The position numbers and the translations under genes were made by a program. DNA of 64,000 nucleotides from Dreissena polymorpha (lineage: Eukaryota; Mollusca; Bivalvia; Myida; Dreissenidae): contig NC_068359.1 of assembly GCF_020536995.1 (NCBI RefSeq), positions 122,635,661 through 122,699,660 on the forward strand. The letters run 5' to 3'. Numbering within the stretch: the stretch's first letter is position 1; each line of letters begins with the position of its first letter. The notes below the pieces were generated by a model. That model was not told where the DNA came from. It saw only the letters and a list, made by a program, of their open reading frames with translations, and did not search any database. This document shows, one piece after another, positions 59,066 through 64,000 of this stretch.

Positions 59066-61609
59066 AATTCAAAAATATTTCTTGTTTGTTAATGGAACCA
59101 CTGTTTTATTAACATGCATAATCAGATTGCATATGTATCTCATCAATAACAGTAATAACAAAGAAGCAAAAAACATAAATACATGTTTACACTTATGATA
59201 ATACATACACTTTGTTTTTATTATGCAAAAATAAATATAAAATGGTTTGTTTTATATATTTTTTTGAGATAAAAAAGCTTCCAATTAATACCAGAGTCCC
59301 TGTCTGCCACTTGGCTGGCTGCATAACGACACCTTCCGTGATGTTTGATGGTGTCCATGTACTTCTTACAAAGCTTCGAACCTTATAGCCAGTAACAAAT
59401 CGTTCAACGTATCCTTGTCAAGTCTGAAAACAACAGAAGAATAGCACATTTTAACTGGAGTGCTTTTACTGTTTTGTCGTTTATTTATACAAAAATTGTG
59501 TACAAATAACAATTTAAAGCAAAGATATGATTTATGATATTTAAAACTGTACAATACCGGGTAAGTGAATATGAAGTAAATATTATATTTTAACATAAAA
59601 TATGTTTATTAAAAAAGAAAATAGATAAAACTTTAACATATGTCCCTGGCTCAAAATAAATTATTTTGAACAATGCACACTTAATTCAGTATTCCAACAT
59701 GTAGCATTTGGTTAATTTGATATATTATCAGCATAGAGGCATACGTTCTAGAATCTTATAATAAGGTGTTTAGATTAATTGCTGGAATTAGTTTAAGTAT
59801 ACACTTGCCTTGGACATGAAAGTCTTGGTCAACAGGACCATCATGCCATTCGTCCATGACAATTAGGCATATTTGTAGGATGCCAAAATGGCATCTGAAA
59901 CAAAACATTTGTGCATCAATCGTTGTCCTTAAATTTTAAACGAATAATGAAAATGTGTTATTTCGACCCCACCCACTACTGTACCACTTAACAATCAAAT
60001 TCGGCTGAAAAACTATCGAAAGACAATTACTTGAGAGCATATACACCAAAATCAATATAATTTAGGTAACCTATTATACATTATCTGACAATAAAAGACA
60101 TTTTGATACATACTGTATTCACCGAAGTTGATTATTTTCGTTATTGCGCAAGAAGAATAAATGTTTACGTTTAACCGGAAGTCATCAATTGGTTATGCCG
60201 AAATGAATTTTGGCTTACTGGAATATAGCGAATATCGAAAATGCTTATATGTGTTAGTAAAGAATTTATGAAAGACAAAACACGTATATATAAATCAAAT
60301 GTACACTTTTGACACACAAAAGATCCACAATTTGTTTAAATAAAACCATTTAATAAAACACTTCTACTAGCGCTCTGCTAGTTTTGACCTGAGGGCACGT
60401 GTGAGTCACATCGTGTATGTGTAAACAGTAATAAAGTCTTTGCTGTCTTGAATTTCGAATAAAATTCGAACCCTCTCTGAATCTTTATAAGCCATGATGC
60501 CACAGGCGGTTTAAATCTTTCATGAAGTCAATGCAGTTTTGGAAGAGCTCACGTTGGTGTTGAAGGTAGCAGGTAACATTTTTCAAAGTCCGTCATTTAA
60601 TGTTTAAAATTGATTAATGTAAACATCAGGACTTTAGAGCTGCATTACAAAAAACACACACAAGAAAATGATTTTAATATGAACAAAAGGAAACACGTTT
60701 ACCCTAATTTGTCTTGGGACACTAAGATTTTGGATGAGAAAGCTTTATGAACTCGACAATCCAGGCTGTCTCATTAGGTAATGCATGTATTACTTTAATA
60801 AACTATATTGGAATCGTCACAAAATATAAAAAAAATTACAGCAACATGGCAAATTATTCACTCGGTCGGAGATTTAAACGCTTTATAATGTAAAGAATTT
60901 CTAAGGATGATTACCCTTAAAACGGAATAGACGTAAACGTTATTATTGTTATTTTCTCCCTGGTGTATGTTTTTTTTAAATCTTGGATAAGAAAGTTGTT
61001 ATTTACACGATCTGTGAACAAGTCCATTTTAATAAGTTACTTTAAATTATTCTGACGGTCATTACATTTAAAAATCTTTATGAAAAAAAAGCTTCAACAT
61101 GAAATCTACTACATAAGTATTTGGTATTTGGCGTTAAAGAGACATGGCTATATAACAACAACAACAACAACAACAACAACTACAACAACAACAACAAATG
61201 TTTACATGAAACTATATAACTTGCATTTGATAAAGATACTGTTTGCTTTTTTGTTAAGGATTGAATTGAAAAGCGAACAGTATCTCGAAAATTGTTCTAA
61301 ATAAGCCATTACAATATTTGACAGATTTTATATTGTATAGTTAAACATTTTTTAATACAATTTATTTAATTGGCGAAGATGGCATATACAATTCTATGAG
61401 AAGTTAAATCGTTCATTTATTATTAGCAACTAATATTTTTGCACTTAAAATGCAAATATGTTTAACACAATTTAAAATTATTCATCTCATTGGAATGCTT
61501 AGCTGCACAGTTGGCTTTCTCGCTTTTTGCAAGGTTATTTTTCCCGACGATTGTTTTTTTTTTACATTTGTTGTTCATTATGTATGGAAGCGCTGGAGTG
61601 CCCTTTTGA
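59066..61609. other. Intergenic stretch, possible small minus-strand exons
   Basis: Minus-strand acceptor-like sites (gttttgtttcag near 59896; gttgttttcag near 59424) precede short open segments, but their phases do not join. No gene is called. A CAA/ACA microsatellite lies at 61154-61197. Confidence 0.25.
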
Positions 61610-61675
61610 CTTCACACTATTGACTTGTGAGTTTTGACTTGCGAGTTAGGACTTGTGTCTTGTGACTTCTTAATT
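61610..61675 (+). repeat. Degenerate GACTTGTGAGTT repeat
   Basis: About five imperfect copies of gacttgtgagtt (for example gacttgtgagttttgacttg) lie in a row. Confidence 0.5.
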
Positions 61676-61954
61676 GTGAAATTATTTAAATAGACCGCAC
61701 TTGAAGACGGCGAGCGAGCAAAGACGGTTGTGTGAGGATATATATTTTTTTATTTGTATGTTGTTTTCAGTGCACTCTGTTGGAGACAACAGTTGGTGTG
61801 GTGCCAGCCTATCTGCCTTTGTCGTCTCAGAATAATGAAAAAGCGACACTCATTAAAGTATATTTCAAGCAAGGTTTCATAACATCGAAGTTCTTGGATT
61901 TTTGCTACTTGAGCATGGTATTTTATTGTCACTACGTCAACTGAAAATAATCTT

Positions 61955-62340
61955 GTAGGAGATAAACCTGAAGCGTCGAGGTGTACATCTGCAAGCGCAC
62001 TTAAAAAGCGTTGTTCACATAATTAGCATGGAAATGCATTATAGCGGACAGTCGGTCGGCTATTGGACGATATGGCGCCGGCTGAAGGTTAATCATAATA
62101 TGCATGTAAGCCAAAATGAGAAATGCACATCGACTTAAAAGACGTCTCTATTGTGTAAAAGGACCAAACAACATTTGGCATGAAGATGGTTATGATAAGT
62201 TGAAGCCGTTTGAATTTTGTATACACGGAGCGATAGATGGTTTGAGCTGGAACATATCTGGTTTAAGTTTTCTGACACTAACAACGATCCCAAACTGATT
62301 GCCAGACATTATTTGGAAGCATTGAAACGCATTGAAAAAT
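61955..62340 (+). pseudogene. Decayed rve-type (DDE) integrase/transposase fragment
   Basis: Two recognisable segments lie in order: GQSVGYWTIWRRL with downstream VSQNE (about 62045-62125), typical of the helical region before the catalytic core, and KGPNNIWHEDGYDKLKPF (from about 62158), matching the GPN-x-WH-x-DG-x-DKL signature of eukaryotic rve/IS3EU-like transposases, followed by CIHGAIDG and DTNNDPKLIARHYL. WHxDG carries the first catalytic Asp. The copy is truncated and broken in a few places, with no ends identified. The exact superfamily is inferred from motif memory. Confidence 0.6.
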
Positions 62341-62459
62341 CACCTCGCATAAAATATATAAGCATGTTTAACTTGTGTAAAACCATTTTATTAACCATTT
62401 TGTTGTTGCCTTGTTTAGATGTTCTTATATTTAAGAATAAATGCTATAATTTATGAAAA

Positions 62460-64000
62460 TAAATTGTCATGTTGAACTTTTGTAAACCATTTTGTTAGCC
62501 ATCCTTTATGTAAAATCTTGTAAATTTGTACCTCGACTTTTCAAAAGATAAGGAGAGCTATTTCTCTCACCTATGCGTTGACATAGGCATTATGCTCTGT
62601 CTAAGTTTTTTATACCTCCGAAGATGTTTTGTAAGTCACTTTAGATATTTCACACTTGCTGATAATAATGACCCCTTTTTATTGGCAAGAAAAGGTAACT
62701 CTTTCATGCATTTTATTAGAATTATGACCCTTTTTGTTCCTAAGAAATATGTCTAGCTATACGTACTACCTCAAATATTTTCAATTATTTTCAAACCCCT
62801 GGATATATTGGTTTAAGATTTTTCATATTTGTTACCCAGCATGACCCTTTAAACCTCTAAGCAAGTGTAGATTACTCTGTTAAGCTTAATTGTATGTTGT
62901 TTTTTTTTTCAAATTGTATTTGATTAAATGCGTCATGGTGCAAGAAACGTTTATCACGATTAACATAATTGATGTTCGTTCTAAACAAGCTGATAATCTC
63001 GTTGTTTTATGCGACATAGGGAAAATAAACGCGACTTGCAAACGGAATCCAAGTAAAGAAAACGCAATCGAGACAACTTATCATATGTCCTGCCCAAATG
63101 CATGTTGGAGAATTTCTGCTTTTCAGATTTACAAGAAATTTGGTAAATGTGGTAAACATTGGCGAAAAATTATGTAGATGCGTTTTAACCATGCTATCAA
63201 AATTCCGCGTTTCCTTTTATGTTAAATAACATAAAAATATTGTGTATTCCTCTATGGTCAATTTCGAAAGAAGCGTTTATTCCGAACGAGTTCTTTTTGT
63301 GTTCTGGTTTAAAGCCATCCTCCTAACGCACCCACGTCTTATGTTGTTATTTCCTGTAGATTGTGTGCCTGTCTTCTACTTATTGTTGCATTGCGTTTAT
63401 TTATTACTGTGCGTTTATTAAATAACTCTGCTTTTGCCACGTTCTTTTCACGGTTTCTTCATTTGGGCGAATGTATTTTTTTTATTTACATGACACATCG
63501 TTTTTTAATACAATTTTTGATAGAAGACATTTTCATCATTTAAATTGACAATATGCCAAAAATGAAATAAAGGAAAGGTTACATCAATGTACTAAAAATT
63601 TTACTATACTGGAATTGGATTTAGCATAAGCGAACCACAAGTCTCGCACACGCCAGTAATATTATCTTGGGCATTCTCTCTCAACCGTCAAAGGGAGGAA
63701 ACTCGGAAACTCATTCTAATAATCACGTTAAGTTAAATGCGTTTTACACATGTTAAATGCACTCTTCTACCTGAATGCGATTTTATATTTGAAGTTTGTA
63801 AAGCTTTGCTATTGTACAGCACGGAATTCAAATTGAGACGGACGGACAAACAAATGGATGGGCGGCCAAAGTTATAGCGATATATTCTATTGAATTACTA
63901 ACAATTAAGAGACTAAACTCATTTCAACCATTCCACGATGTGAGCTTTACACGATGAGTATCGATTACTTTATAGGAACTTTCTGAAATGCCTATCTAAA
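62460..64000. other. AT-rich intergenic stretch to window end
   Basis: No supported gene. Frames at 62890-63177 and elsewhere lack domains. A short gacggacggacaaac tract lies near 63838. Confidence 0.3.

Noticed and set aside
59366-59936. Two minus-strand exons of a gene
   Set aside because: The acceptor-like sites are good, but the open segments do not share a compatible phase and no protein similarity is recognisable.

Overview
The window is animal nuclear DNA. It is AT-rich, intron-bearing and crowded with short non-autonomous transposons, satellites and microsatellites, and it has no bacterial-style gene packing. Several of the dispersed repeats match, from memory, repeats common in bivalve genomes of the zebra/quagga mussel genus Dreissena: the foldback MITE with the core AGATTAGCCTGTGCA, the TTAA-flanked MITE starting CCCATTTATGCCTAG, and the element ending GGCGGGGGATATCAATTC. 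The genus is recollection, not a database result.

Host genes are few and small. The clearest are two paralogous two-exon genes on opposite strands, 13119-13806 (+) and 42735-46245 (-). They encode small secreted methionine/glycine/serine-rich proteins of 114 and 112 aa. Each has a signal peptide ending in V-x-C before Gln, a single phase-1 intron, and a last exon with MMMC, a C-x10-C spacing and a terminal Met-Ala. Their proximal promoters and 5' leaders also look related. A third small secreted protein, with a duplicated 13-residue DPFGNLP repeat, leaves the window at its left edge (1-531, -) and has a palindromic CRE about 115 bp upstream of its start.

Layout: 1-0.7 kb, secreted-protein gene; 2.8-7.8 kb, LINE copy 1 (minus); 9.5 kb, TTAA MITE; 13.1-13.8 kb, Met-rich gene A; 15.5-18.0 kb, MITEs; 20.1-22.7 kb, cataggcgg-type repeats, a nuclear-receptor-type motif cluster and a degenerate minisatellite; 24.9 kb, a 404-bp foldback; 26.0-31.1 kb, a repeat split by a 4.42-kb element with TA duplication and CCCTTCTCGAAA ends; 33.2-36.9 kb, two satellites; 37.0-40.0 kb, LINE copy 2 (plus), which has lost its reverse transcriptase by an internal deletion; 40.4-49.3 kb, Met-rich gene B, whose 3.2-kb intron holds at least six transposons, followed by tRNA-bearing elements; 50.5 kb, CAGA/GGAC microsatellite; 55 kb, a 61-bp tandem array; 62 kb, a decayed rve-type transposase fragment.

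Most of the remaining long open frames are microsatellite translations or chance frames. The items most worth a second look are the Met-rich gene pair and its intron history, the nested 4.42-kb element, the TIR elements with an internal tRNA-like domain, and the central hairpin shared by two TTAA MITE families.
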